In this document: piece after piece, positions 36,027 to 44,877 of the stretch
How positions within the stretch are numbered: position 1 is the stretch's first letter
Layout: each line of letters starts with the position of its first letter
DNA from: Natranaerovirga pectinivora
GTDB taxonomy: Bacteria; Bacillota; Clostridia; Lachnospirales; DSM-24629
Assembly (NCBI RefSeq): GCF_004342165.1
Contig: NZ_SMAL01000010.1
Location: 26,792 to 90,791, forward strand
Length of the DNA stretch: 64,000 nt
Direction of reading: 5' to 3'
Notes under the pieces: generated by a model
Database searches by the model: none
The model's input: the letters and a program-made list of their open reading frames with translations, nothing else
What the model was told of the DNA's origin: nothing
Translations under genes and position numbers: made by a program

Positions 36027-36108
36027 GTTCTTTAAGGGCGTTTTATAAAATTGGCGTCGACCGGCTGAAAGGAAAGGCAGCCAATTTTATAAAACGCCCT
36101 TAAAGAAC
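36027..36108. repeat. long inverted repeat with conserved GC-rich centre (copy A)
   Basis: Arms 36027-36055 and 36080-36108 are perfect 29-bp inverted complements. The 24-nt centre (36056-36079) begins GTCGACCGG and ends GAAAGGCA. Copy B at 43234-43317 has 20 of 24 identical centre positions plus the same inner TTGGC/GCCAA pairs, but entirely different outer arms. It lies between convergent ydjH and prfC, 22 nt past the prfC stop, and could end transcription of prfC, but it has no T tract on either strand. Not a family I recognise. Confidence 0.85.
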
Positions 36109-36129
36109 ATTACAGACATATATTATTAT

Positions 36130-37728
36130 CTAAAAACTAGTCTCTCTCAACACGGCATTTTTATTTCTCTCTTCAACAGTCCTAATAGACCATTCATTTT
36201 GGAACAACAACACAGGTTTATTATCTTCACTTTCCACAATCATTGTATCCATAGTAATGGAGAAAGTGTTAGGATCAAACTTCTCCATATCTACCCAACG
36301 AATGTATCTGTGGGGCAATTGATTTATTGAAATTTCAACACCATATTCATGTTTAATACGATATTCCAACACATCAAACTGAAGAATACCTACAACACCA
36401 ATAATCAATTCATTAGTGCCTATATTAGGTCTTCTATAAACCTGAATAGTTCCCTCTTCTGCCAACTGTTCAACACCTTTTAAAAACTGTTTTCTTTTTA
36501 AAGAATTAGGTGTAGAAACTTTTGCAAAATGCTCAGGAGCAAATTGAGGAATATCTTTATATTGTAAGCCTGAATTATCTTCACATAAAGTATCACCAAT
36601 ATTAAAAATTCCTGGATCATGAATACCAATAATATCTCCTGGATAAGCATCTTCAACAATAACACGATCTTGGGCTAAAAATTGTTGAGGTTGGGCTAAC
36701 TTTACTTTTTTATTTTTTTGTACATGGTTTACTGTCATGCCTTTTTCAAATTTTCCAGAGCATATTCTTAAAAATGCAATTCTATCTCTATGAGCAGGAT
36801 TCATATTGGCTTGAATTTTAAAAATAAAGCCTGAAAAATTAGTAGATGTAGGGTCTACTAATCCTAAATTACTATCACGTGGCTTTGGTGGCGTTGTAAT
36901 AGCTAGGAAAGATTTTAAGAAGGGTTCTACACCAAAGTTTGTAAGGGCACTACCAAAAAATACAGGTGTTAATTCACCACTTAAGATATCTTCTATATTA
37001 AAGTCATCTCCAGCCATATCCAATAACTCAATATCATTTAGCAATTGGCTATGGAGATCTGCCCCTAATAGTTCTTTAAATTTTTCATCAGTAATATCAC
37101 CTTTAATATTTTTTGCAATAGATTGACCATGGTTGCCATCGCTAAAAAGTTCAATTTGTTTTTGAATACGATTGTATACGCCCTTAAAGTTCTTTCCTTC
37201 ACCAATTGGCCAGCTCATAGGATATGAACGAATCCCTAGAACTTTTTCAATATCTTCTATTAATTCAAAAGGGTCTCTTCCTTGGCGGTCCATCTTATTA
37301 ATAAAAGTAAAGATAGGAATACCTCTCATTTTACAAACTTTAAAAAGTTTCTTAGTTTGATCTTCTACACCTTTTGATGAATCAATAACCATTACTGCAC
37401 TATCAGCGGCCATTAAAGTTCTATAGGTATCCTCACTAAAGTCTTGATGTCCTGGTGTGTCAAGAATATTGATACAAAAATCATCATAGTTAAATTGAAG
37501 TACACTTGATGTAACAGAAATACCTCTTTGTTTTTCAATTTCCATCCAGTCAGAAACAGCATGTTTGTTAGATCTTCTAGATTTAACGGAGCCAGCTGAG
37601 CGAATGGCACCTCCATATAATAGAAATTTTTCTGTTAAAGTTGTTTTACCTGCATCAGGGTGAGAGATGATTGCAAAGGTTCTTCTGCGTTTAACTGCAT
37701 CTGTAAAACTTAAATTTTCATTTGACAT
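36130..37728 (-). CDS. prfC: peptide chain release factor 3
   Basis: 532 aa translational GTPase that recycles RF1/RF2 from the ribosome. G1 SHPDAGKTT, G2 region RGISVTSSV, G3 DTPGHQDFSEDTYR, G4 NKMDR, and domains II/III including GVVGILQFDVLEYRIKHEYG, characteristic of RF3. AGGAAG precedes the ATG at 37728. Confidence 0.97.
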   Translation of the reverse strand: MSNENLSFTDAVKRRRTFAIISHPDAGKTTLTEKFLLYGGAIRSAGSVKSRRSNKHAVSDWMEIEKQRGISVTSSVLQFNYDDFCINILDTPGHQDFSEDTYRTLMAADSAVMVIDSSKGVEDQTKKLFKVCKMRGIPIFTFINKMDRQGRDPFELIEDIEKVLGIRSYPMSWPIGEGKNFKGVYNRIQKQIELFSDGNHGQSIAKNIKGDITDEKFKELLGADLHSQLLNDIELLDMAGDDFNIEDILSGELTPVFFGSALTNFGVEPFLKSFLAITTPPKPRDSNLGLVDPTSTNFSGFIFKIQANMNPAHRDRIAFLRICSGKFEKGMTVNHVQKNKKVKLAQPQQFLAQDRVIVEDAYPGDIIGIHDPGIFNIGDTLCEDNSGLQYKDIPQFAPEHFAKVSTPNSLKRKQFLKGVEQLAEEGTIQVYRRPNIGTNELIIGVVGILQFDVLEYRIKHEYGVEISINQLPHRYIRWVDMEKFDPNTFSITMDTMIVESEDNKPVLLFQNEWSIRTVEERNKNAVLRETSF

Positions 37729-37911
37729 TATAATCTTCCTTTATATAAAATTAATCTTATTCCTAAGAAATTTGACTAAAAACTACTCTTTTGATGTTAT
37801 ACGTTTATTGTGTAACTGTCAATTATAATTTATTATAATAATAAAAACAAAATTAAATCCCAGGTAGCTATTAAAAGCTAACTAGGATTTAAAGAGATAA
37901 AAGTTTCTTGT

Positions 37912-39090
37912 TTAATTATTTAGTTCTTTTATTAATCTTTCTAAACGTACAATCTTATTTTCATAACCGTCTCTTGTATTTTCAATACTTTGTACTTTTG
38001 CCAAATACTCTTCTTTAAGGGATTCTTCTTCTATTTCTGAAATTAATGTTCTTGCCATAGTCATTAACATATTATATTCTTCCATAACTGGAAGTCTAAT
38101 ACCAGCAATATCCGCTGTTGTCTCAGATACAACCATTATTACTTCAGCAGGAATTCTTACAGGATAAATCATTTCCACTGGTACGTCTGCGAAATTTATT
38201 TTAACAATAGTACCTTCTTCTAAAAGAATACTAGGATCTTCCATTATTAAACTATTTTCTCTAAAAATCACAGTATCTTCTGTAATAAGGGCATAAACTT
38301 GATCATAGGGTTGAGATTCATCTCCCATATTTGAAACTAGAACTTTATATAGGATATCATCTTTATCATAAACGATTTCTGAGATAGCACCTGTCATTCT
38401 TAAGTGTGCATCTACAACCGCATCATAATCTCTTTCATTAATTTCTGAAGACTCATCTTGTGTAGCAATAGCTATTACATCTAAAGTTCTGTTCAAAACA
38501 GCAGCTACTTCAGCTCTAGTAATAGAATTATATGGTTTAAATTCATCTCCTGGATACCCTCTCATAATATTAGCATTAAATACAAAAGATAAGGCACCTA
38601 TTTCTCCAGATTTTAAATTCTCAGTATCAGAATATACAGGAAACATTAAAGTAGTAAAAACAGTAATATCTTTAGCCGGAAAAGACTCTGTGATTGCTCT
38701 TGCTAAGTCAATTCTTGTAATAGGTTCATTACTATCACTATTTTCAAATATAAATTTTAATATAGTATTCTCCTTAAATTCAATATCATCAGATGTAAAG
38801 TCGAAAACTTTATCTAACATATCTGCTATTTCTGATATTGTTACTACGGTAGTTGGGTCGAATTTTGTTTGAGATGTAGTGGTGGTTATAGGGTTTAATA
38901 TACCTCTTAATTCAAGATTAAGTATATAATCATGTGCCCAATGAGTAGAAATATCTTTGTATTGACTTTCTATTGTGGTGGATATGGGTATGAACATTTC
39001 TTCACGTAATTGTGTATCACCAGCTAATGCGGATCCACCTAAAATGATAGTACTTGTTAAAGCTAAACTAATTATTTTATTTTTCAACAT
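37912..39090 (-). CDS. SLH-domain surface protein
   Basis: 392 aa. Signal peptide (LALTSTIILGGSALAG, cut about residue 23). About 45-210 carries S-layer homology repeats: STHWAHDYILNLELRGILNP, then TTVVTISEIADML, then NANIMRGYPGDEFKPYNSITRAEVAAVLNR (clear third repeat, split here across motif). The middle is a beta-rich domain (about 220-330) and the C-terminus a coiled coil (about 345-392). SLH repeats tether proteins to pyruvylated wall polymers. TTAGGAGGT precedes the ATG. Downstream to 37728 is prfC; the region upstream to 39347 holds no recognisable gene. Confidence 0.9.
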   Translation of the reverse strand: MLKNKIISLALTSTIILGGSALAGDTQLREEMFIPISTTIESQYKDISTHWAHDYILNLELRGILNPITTTTSQTKFDPTTVVTISEIADMLDKVFDFTSDDIEFKENTILKFIFENSDSNEPITRIDLARAITESFPAKDITVFTTLMFPVYSDTENLKSGEIGALSFVFNANIMRGYPGDEFKPYNSITRAEVAAVLNRTLDVIAIATQDESSEINERDYDAVVDAHLRMTGAISEIVYDKDDILYKVLVSNMGDESQPYDQVYALITEDTVIFRENSLIMEDPSILLEEGTIVKINFADVPVEMIYPVRIPAEVIMVVSETTADIAGIRLPVMEEYNMLMTMARTLISEIEEESLKEEYLAKVQSIENTRDGYENKIVRLERLIKELNN

Positions 39091-39347
39091 ATTAATTACC
39101 TCCTAAAGTGAATTATATCTTTAAGACGAAAATAATGTAAAAAGGTTCCACTTTAGTAAAAAATTTATTGATTTAATATTATAAAAAGCGTAAATACATT
39201 ATAAAAAAACTGGAAGTTTACAATAAAAACAATGGATTAATGAGCGGGCTTATATTGTAATTAAAGAAACATATATAGGTGGAATACATATTATAGAAAT
39301 AAGACAAGAAATATACCAAAGAGTTGAATGATTTAATAGATGTGGAA

Positions 39348-39376
39348 TTGAATGGTATCAAAATAGATGGTATAAT
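39348..39376 (+). promoter_or_regulatory. sigma-A promoter with a 115-nt leader
   Basis: TTGAAT (39348-39353), 17-nt spacer, TATAAT (39371-39376). The gene starts at 39492, leaving a leader of about 110 nt with no obvious riboswitch core. The rest of the 401-nt gap (39091-39347) is AT-rich and shows nothing I can name. Confidence 0.65.
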
Positions 39377-39491
39377 AAATTATATTATTTAATAATTTGG
39401 AGTTCAACAAAATTTGAGCTTTTATTTTTATTTGGTATAGTTGATAGGTTTCTTGTTCTAGTAATTTAGGCATTTAAGAAGGGGGCGTACT

Positions 39492-39833
39492 ATGAAGCAC
39501 ACCAATAAAAGAGCTTGTAAAATTATTAATGAATTAGCTACTTTTTTACTGATGATCGGTGCTACAGATCTCACTATAAATGTCAAAAATTCAGAAGAAG
39601 AATTTATCATTACAATTAACAGTGATTATAGAAATGGTGAAGAAAAGAATGTTCAAAAATTAATAAGAGGCATAACATCTCCAAAACAAGAGGAGATAGA
39701 AGAATACTATTGGGAGTTAGCAGGAGAATCAGATGTTGAAGGTGAATTAAATTTAATTGGTATTATGATAGATAAAGCAGAAGTTGATGTTACACAAGAT
39801 CAATTAAAAATTACATTATATAGGAAAAAATAA
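39492..39833 (+). CDS. small conserved-looking protein, unknown
   Basis: 113 aa, soluble. Begins MKHTNKRACKIINELATFLL, then an antiparallel-looking segment GATDLTINVKNSEEEFIITINSDY, acidic helix EEIEEYYWELAGESD and a C-terminal LIGIMIDKAEVDV, LKITLYRKK. The alternation of helix and two paired strands could be a small alpha/beta fold; I do not recognise a family. Strong ribosome site (AAGAAGGGGG), its own promoter and a strong terminator show it is a real independent unit. Confidence 0.8.
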   Translation: MKHTNKRACKIINELATFLLMIGATDLTINVKNSEEEFIITINSDYRNGEEKNVQKLIRGITSPKQEEIEEYYWELAGESDVEGELNLIGIMIDKAEVDVTQDQLKITLYRKK

Positions 39834-39838
39834 ATTGT

Positions 39839-39884
39839 AAGTGATGATTTTATAGATAGACATAAAATCATCACTTATTTTACT
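39839..39884 (+). terminator. intrinsic terminator of the 113-aa gene
   Basis: Perfect 15-bp stem AAGTGATGATTTTAT / ATAAAATCATCACTT, then ATTTTAC. Confidence 0.9.
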
Positions 39885-39994
39885 GTATATTTTTATAAGG
39901 TAAAAAGTGGATTGAAAATCCTCAACAATTGTTATATAAATATAAAGGCTAGAATTAGTAAAATAATTAGGAAGTTGCTATATCACTAAATGCC

Positions 39995-40008
39995 CTATAC
40001 TAGTATAG
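39995..40008. promoter_or_regulatory. 14-bp perfect palindrome upstream of the patatin gene
   Basis: CTATACTAGTATAG, nested in a wider TCACTA...TAGTGA repeat, 125 nt before the patatin start and upstream of an extended -10 (TGGTATAAT, 40066-40074). Possible operator; regulator unknown. Confidence 0.35.
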
Positions 40009-40132
40009 TGACAGGAAATTATCCTAAAAGGATATAAGAAATACAAGACGATAGATGGGTAATTATGGTATAATAATTTCAGAAAATATATGAACTTTAA
40101 AAAGAGTTAAAGTAGTAATTCTGGAGGGTTAT

Positions 40133-40987
40133 ATGGAGAATTCAAATAATAAAAGCGCCCTAGTAGTTGAAGGGGGAGCAATGAGAGGTATTTTTTCCAC
40201 TGGGATTTTAGATGCTTTTTTAGTAAATAAATTTAATCCTTTTGATTTGCATATTGGTGTTTCTGCAGGTGCATCTAATTTGGCCGCTTATTTAGCAAAG
40301 ATGTATCAAAGAAATTATAAAATTTTTACAGATTATTCAATACGGCCTGATTTTATCAATTGGAGGAAATTTATATTTGGTGGTCATTTAATAGATTTAG
40401 ATTGGTTATGGGATATAACCATTAAAGAAATTAGATTGGATCTAAAAACCATTTGTAGCAATAAGGGTAGGTATTTAATGGGGCTTACGGATATAAATAC
40501 AGGGCAACCTGTTTATATAGAGCCTAGTGAAGATAACTTGGAGGAATTATTAAAGGCTTCAAGTTCTATTCCAATATTTTATAGAAAATTTATTGAAGTA
40601 GAAGGGTTGGCATATACAGATGGAGGTTTAGCTGATCCAATTCCTGTGTTAGAAGCATATAGACAAGGTGCCACTAATATCATGGTAATAAGATCAAGGC
40701 CTTTTTCATATGAAATGAAACCAAGCTCTAATAATTTTTTAGTAAACAGATACTTTAAAAAGTATCCTATGTTAAAAAAGGCACTTCTAAACAGAGAAAA
40801 GGTTTATAAAGAAGCCATAGAATTTATTAGAAAACCACCTAATGGTATAAAAGTAATGGAGATTAATCCACCAGAGGATTTTCAAACAAAACGATTAACA
40901 AAAGATATAAAGATTCTAAATCAAGACTATAAAATTGGATACCATATGGGAATTAGTGTTATAGAAAAGTGGAATAATTATATCTAA
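40133..40987 (+). CDS. patatin-like phospholipase
   Basis: 284 aa alpha/beta acyl hydrolase with a Ser-Asp dyad. Oxyanion loop EGGAMRGIF (13-21), nucleophile elbow GVSAG (Ser44), and DGG (Asp163) in AYTDGGLADPIP. No signal peptide, so cytoplasmic or peripheral. The group resembles E. coli YjjU-type patatins. Followed at 17 nt by an integral membrane protein gene, probably co-transcribed. Confidence 0.93.
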   Translation: MENSNNKSALVVEGGAMRGIFSTGILDAFLVNKFNPFDLHIGVSAGASNLAAYLAKMYQRNYKIFTDYSIRPDFINWRKFIFGGHLIDLDWLWDITIKEIRLDLKTICSNKGRYLMGLTDINTGQPVYIEPSEDNLEELLKASSSIPIFYRKFIEVEGLAYTDGGLADPIPVLEAYRQGATNIMVIRSRPFSYEMKPSSNNFLVNRYFKKYPMLKKALLNREKVYKEAIEFIRKPPNGIKVMEINPPEDFQTKRLTKDIKILNQDYKIGYHMGISVIEKWNNYI

Positions 40988-41004
40988 AATAAGGGGGAAT
41001 ATAT

Positions 41005-41466
41005 ATGGAAACAAAAAAAATAACATTGGCAGCTATGATGATAGCATTAATTATTGTTGTTCAACAAATTGGGATTCAGTATATTGTAGGTCCAGCAGTA
41101 AATGGTATATTAGTCTTTAGTGTTATGTTTTTAGGGTTAAAGTATGCAGTCATTATATCACTATTTTCACCCTTTTTAGCCCATTTATTTGGCATTATGC
41201 GGATTTTACTGGTTGTGCCTTTTATAGCAGCTTCAAATATGGTTTATGTTATCATTTTTCAATATACATATAAAATTAATAAATATATATCTATATTTTT
41301 AGCCGCTTTTATAAAATTTTTAGTATTGTATCTAGCAGTTAATTATTTCCTTGAGGTGCCTGCAACAGTTAAAATGGCCCTTGGGACACCTCAGTTTTAT
41401 ACAGCAATAATTGGTGGGTTAATAGGTGTATTATTAGCCGAGAGAGTTAAAAAAATTACTAAATAG
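41005..41466 (+). CDS. integral membrane protein, ECF transporter S-component-like
   Basis: 153 aa, about five hydrophobic helices. MKK-like start METKKITLAAMMIALIIVVQ and a small six-helix-type layout are those of ECF substrate-binding (S) subunits. No specific family signature for the substrate. It follows the patatin gene and is convergent with pdxST; a link to vitamin B6 is only positional. GGGGGAA precedes the ATG. Confidence 0.65.
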   Translation: METKKITLAAMMIALIIVVQQIGIQYIVGPAVNGILVFSVMFLGLKYAVIISLFSPFLAHLFGIMRILLVVPFIAASNMVYVIIFQYTYKINKYISIFLAAFIKFLVLYLAVNYFLEVPATVKMALGTPQFYTAIIGGLIGVLLAERVKKITK

Positions 41467-41489
41467 AAGGGAGAAATCCCTTCTATTTA
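41461..41489. terminator. bidirectional terminator
   Basis: AAATAGAAGGGA-GAAA-TCCCTTCTATTT, a perfect 12-bp stem overlapping the end of the forward gene and 16 nt from the pdxT stop. Confidence 0.8.
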
Positions 41490-41504
41490 ACATGATAGAA
41501 GTTT

Positions 41505-42077
41505 CTAATTGATCATCTCTATAAAATACTTATGAACAGAAGAATCATCGGTTAATTCTGGATGAAAAGATGTAACCAATATATTATCTTGTCTTGCAGC
41601 TACAATATTATTATTCACTATACAAAGGGGTTTTACAGTATCACCTATATCAAGGATAAAAGGTGCTCTAATAAATACCAAGGGAATTTTAGTAGAAGAG
41701 ATTTCTGGAATAACTTCCTCTGTTGTAAAACTATCAAGTTGTCGTCCATAAGCATTTCTTCTAACGGTGATATTCATAACCTTTAAGTGAGTTGTTTCTT
41801 CCATATCTATTTTATTTGCTAATAAAATCATACCAGCACAAGTACCCCATATAGGCATGCCATTATGGATTCTATCTATTAGAATATCCTTAATCTTAAA
41901 ATCAACTAGTAATTTACCAATGGCTGTACTTTCCCCTCCTGGGACAATTAAACCGTCAATATCTTTAATTTCATCAGGATATTTAACCCGCATTGGGCAG
42001 ACATTATCTAATTTTTCTAGCATATTAATATGCTCAGAAACAGAACCTTGTAAATCTAGTACACCAATCTTTAACAT
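41505..42077 (-). CDS. pdxT: PLP synthase glutaminase subunit PdxT
   Basis: 190 aa class I glutamine amidotransferase that feeds ammonia to PdxS. GVLDLQGSVSEH, VPGGESTAIG, nucleophile Cys80 in IWGTCAGMILLA, and FHPELTDD with the catalytic His/Glu. Starts 3 nt after the pdxS stop. Confidence 0.97.
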   Translation of the reverse strand: MLKIGVLDLQGSVSEHINMLEKLDNVCPMRVKYPDEIKDIDGLIVPGGESTAIGKLLVDFKIKDILIDRIHNGMPIWGTCAGMILLANKIDMEETTHLKVMNITVRRNAYGRQLDSFTTEEVIPEISSTKIPLVFIRAPFILDIGDTVKPLCIVNNNIVAARQDNILVTSFHPELTDDSSVHKYFIEMIN

Positions 42078-42080
42078 GAA

Positions 42081-42953
42081 CTACCACCCTCTATTAGCAT
42101 ACTGAGTGTCTAATTTACTGATTTCTAAACCAGACATTGGCTCTCCTAAATCTTCAGATACTTCAGCAATAATCTTTGGATCATTATAATAGGTTACAGC
42201 TCTAACAATGGCCTCTGCTCTTTTTTGTGGATTTTCTGATTTGAATATCCCAGATCCAACAAAAACCCCATCGCACCCTAATTGCATCATTAAAGCAGCA
42301 TCAGCAGGAGTTGCAATACCACCAGCTGCAAAATTAACAACCGGAAATCTACCATTTTCAGCTACGTATTTTACTAAGTTATAAGGTGCGCCTGTTTGTT
42401 TGGCATATGTCATTAATTCTTCCTTTGGCATAACTTTTAAAGTTCTTATGCCTTCATTCATGGTTCTCATATGTCTTACTGCTTCAATAACATTACCAGT
42501 ACCTGCTTCACCTTTTGTTCTAATCATAGAAGCCCCTTCTTCAATTCTTCTTAGAGCTTCCCCAATATCCTTTGCCCCACATACAAAAGGTACTTGAAAA
42601 TCACTTTTATTAATATGATACAGATCATCAGCAGGGGTTAAAACTTCACTTTCATCGATGTAATCAATACCAAGAGATTCTAATATCTGAGCTTCCACAA
42701 AATGCCCTATACGCACTTTTGCCATAACAGGAATAGAAACAGCTGCCATAATGCCTTTGATCATCTTAGGATCAGACATGCGAGCAACGCCACCTTGTTT
42801 TCTAATATCTGAGGGCACTCTCTCTAAAGCCATAACGGCCACAGCACCAGCTGCTTCAGCTATAACAGCCTCTTCAGGCGTAACCACATCCATAATAACG
42901 CCACCCTTTAACATCTGAGCAAGATTCTTATTTAACTGATATTTTTCATTCAT
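42081..42953 (-). CDS. pdxS: PLP synthase lyase subunit PdxS
   Basis: 290 aa (beta/alpha)8 enzyme making pyridoxal 5'-phosphate from ribose 5-P, glyceraldehyde 3-P and ammonia. [41 protein letters not shown] (Lys for ribose binding), and [20 protein letters not shown]. The frame opens at 42986; the ATG at 42953 has GGAGGT at good spacing and matches the family start. Forms a two-gene operon with pdxT. Confidence 0.97.
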   Translation of the reverse strand: MNEKYQLNKNLAQMLKGGVIMDVVTPEEAVIAEAAGAVAVMALERVPSDIRKQGGVARMSDPKMIKGIMAAVSIPVMAKVRIGHFVEAQILESLGIDYIDESEVLTPADDLYHINKSDFQVPFVCGAKDIGEALRRIEEGASMIRTKGEAGTGNVIEAVRHMRTMNEGIRTLKVMPKEELMTYAKQTGAPYNLVKYVAENGRFPVVNFAAGGIATPADAALMMQLGCDGVFVGSGIFKSENPQKRAEAIVRAVTYYNDPKIIAEVSEDLGEPMSGLEISKLDTQYANRGW

Positions 42954-43114
42954 TACATAAACCTCCACAATATTATTTTTTATCAATCATTTATAAAAAA
43001 ACGAGCATATTTTTATGATATTTATATTCTATAAAACAACTGACTATTTATAAAGTGACAGATAGAAACAAAACAAAGGGGACAGATTAAAAGCTAAAAG
43101 GGAATTTAAATAAT

Positions 43115-43163
43115 TAACAAGAGGATATATACACAAGTTTGGCATCGACCGGTCGAAGAGAAA
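43115..43163. repeat. truncated copy of the inverted-repeat element (copy C)
   Basis: Left arm and first 20 nt of the centre match copy B (119 bp to the right) with few changes (ACACAAG for ACATAAG, ATCG for GTCG); the right arm and the end of the centre are missing and the sequence diverges after AGAGAAA. Confidence 0.75.
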
Positions 43164-43233
43164 TAAGTCAAGTAAAAAAATGATTTAATTATTACACCAC
43201 AAAGCAAAGAACTCATGGAATAAATGACCCCAA

Positions 43234-43317
43234 GTTACGAGAGGATATATACATAAGTTTGGCGTCGACCGGTCGAAGAGAAAGGCAGCCAAACTTATGT
43301 ATATATCCTCTTGTAAC
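43234..43317. repeat. long inverted repeat with conserved GC-rich centre (copy B)
   Basis: Arms 43234-43263 and 43288-43317 are 30-bp inverted complements with one mismatch. Centre 43264-43287 starts GTCGACCGGTCGA, containing the 12-bp palindrome TCGACCGGTCGA, and ends GAAAGGCA. Lies in the 546-nt gap between pdxS (its upstream side) and the GH105 gene (its downstream side). Confidence 0.88.
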
Positions 43318-43327
43318 GATGAACCCC

Positions 43328-43444
43328 AAAAAAGGTAAAAAAGGTAAAAAAGGTAAAAAAGGTAAAAAAGGTAAAAAAGGTAAAAAAGGTAAAAAAGGTA
43401 AAAAAGGTAAAAAAGGTAAAAAAGATAAAAAAGATAAAAAAGAT
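43328..43444. repeat. 13-unit 9-bp tandem array
   Basis: Ten units of AAAAAAGGT then three of AAAAAAGAT, without interruption. On the minus strand this is a series of T6 tracts directly downstream of the GH105 terminator hairpin. A plus-strand reading frame through it (Lys-Lys-Gly repeats) is judged non-coding. Confidence 0.95.
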
Positions 43445-43446
43445 AA

Positions 43447-43475
43447 AAAGACAGAGATAAAAATCTCTGCCTTTA
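43447..43475 (-). terminator. intrinsic terminator of the GH105 gene
   Basis: On the minus strand AAAGGCAGAGAT-TTT-ATCTCTGTCTTT followed by TTATC and the T-rich tandem array; 25 nt after the GH105 stop. Confidence 0.8.
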
Positions 43476-43499
43476 AATTAATTCAAACTATAACGATGC

Positions 43500-44600
43500 T
43501 TAAAGCAAACAAATTTCATTATAAGCCATAAGGAACGGCGCAACTCCATGTCCATTATTCTCAACAATAGGCTCACCAGAAACATAATACTCAAATGAAC
43601 CATCACGAATGATACCTAATTCAGGATGTCTACCAAGACCAGCACTTTTACAAATACCACCAAGAATAACTTCCCCATTTTCTTCTTTAACCCAAGTATT
43701 AATAATGCCATCAAAGGCTTTAACTGCTGGTTCTTTGTATTTTGCATCTAGATATCCTAAACGAATACCTTTTAACATACCATAAGCCATCATTGCAGTA
43801 CCACTAGACTCAAGGTAATTACCTTCTCTATCACCCATATCAACAACCTGGTACCACATACCACTTTCATGTTGATACAACAACATACCATCAATTAACT
43901 CAACTAATAAGTCTTTTAATAATGTGGTATCCACATCTTCAGTTTCAAGTAATTGTAAGATGTCTACAAGAGCCATGATGACCCAACCAACAGCACGATC
44001 CCATACATGTGGTGAAAGGCCGGTTTCTTTATTACACCAGAACATTTCACGACTTTCATCATAGGCATGATAGTAAAGTTTTAATTCATCATCATATAAA
44101 AATTTTCTCATATTAGCAAATTGATTAAGCATATCTGAGTAGTCTTTTTTATCCAGAAACTCTTTAGTATATTCTACACAAAATGGTTGTCCCATATAAA
44201 GACCATCTAACCAAATTTGATTTGGATAGTTTTCTTTATGCCAAAAACTACCTGACTCTGTTCTTGGATATGTTGTATACAATTGATTGTAAAGGATATC
44301 CATTACTTTCTTGTATTTTTCATCCCCTGTTTTTTTATAAAGAGGAAAAAGAATAGAAGCCATTCTAATTTGATCTATACTGTAGTAGTTTAGATCAATT
44401 TCAGGGATATTACCTGTTTCATCATATAAGCGATCAACATAATTCTTTACAAAATCAAAGTATTTTTCTTCTTTTGTGTCTTCATATCTATCCATGTAAG
44501 ATTTACATATGCAGTATGGAACATAATGCCATTTAACCCCATACCAATGTTCATTAACCATATATTGTTCTCTAAGTTTTTCGACTAATTCGTAAGTCAA
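43500..44600 (-). CDS. unsaturated rhamnogalacturonyl hydrolase, GH105
   Basis: 366 aa (alpha/alpha)6-barrel glycoside hydrolase, YteR/YesR-like. Removes the 4,5-unsaturated uronic residue left by polysaccharide lyases acting on rhamnogalacturonan. Seen: VKWHYVPYCICKSYMDRY, IWLDGLYMGQPF (catalytic Asp), HVWDRAVGWVIMAL and YLESSGTAMMAYGMLKG. No signal peptide, so cytoplasmic, acting on imported oligosaccharide. TTG start at 44600, 9 nt after AGGAGG. No other pectin gene is in the window. Confidence 0.92.
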   Translation of the reverse strand: MTYELVEKLREQYMVNEHWYGVKWHYVPYCICKSYMDRYEDTKEEKYFDFVKNYVDRLYDETGNIPEIDLNYYSIDQIRMASILFPLYKKTGDEKYKKVMDILYNQLYTTYPRTESGSFWHKENYPNQIWLDGLYMGQPFCVEYTKEFLDKKDYSDMLNQFANMRKFLYDDELKLYYHAYDESREMFWCNKETGLSPHVWDRAVGWVIMALVDILQLLETEDVDTTLLKDLLVELIDGMLLYQHESGMWYQVVDMGDREGNYLESSGTAMMAYGMLKGIRLGYLDAKYKEPAVKAFDGIINTWVKEENGEVILGGICKSAGLGRHPELGIIRDGSFEYYVSGEPIVENNGHGVAPFLMAYNEICLL

Positions 44601-44877
44601 ATTAATCCACCTCCTATATGGGTTATATTATACCAGCAACTTTATAAAAAGAATAGATAGGAACATTTAAAATTCATAAAAAGTTCATAAATTTAGTCAT
44701 AGTTACTTAAATCTATACTGCATAATGCACAAGGTGAGCAATACATAAAGTGATGAAACAGGTACTAAAAAATAGCAACTAGATTAATAGATAAAATAGT
44801 GTTAAAATCAATATAAATCTTCGTAGGGGATAATATAATATAAAAAAAGATCTACCAATATTATTTTGAGGTGAAAT

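Noticed and set aside
36027..36108. Copy A of the inverted repeat as an ordinary terminator
   Set aside because: Stem far longer than needed, no T tract after it on either strand, and a separate good terminator (35974) already serves the upstream operon; the centre is shared with an unlinked locus.
43328..43444. CRISPR-like array
   Set aside because: Units are 9 bp, contiguous and without spacers; there are no cas genes.
43319..43531. Reading frame with Lys-Lys-Gly repeats, as a short basic protein
   Set aside because: It is created by the 9-bp tandem array, has no ribosome site, and runs through the terminator of the opposite gene and into its 3' end.
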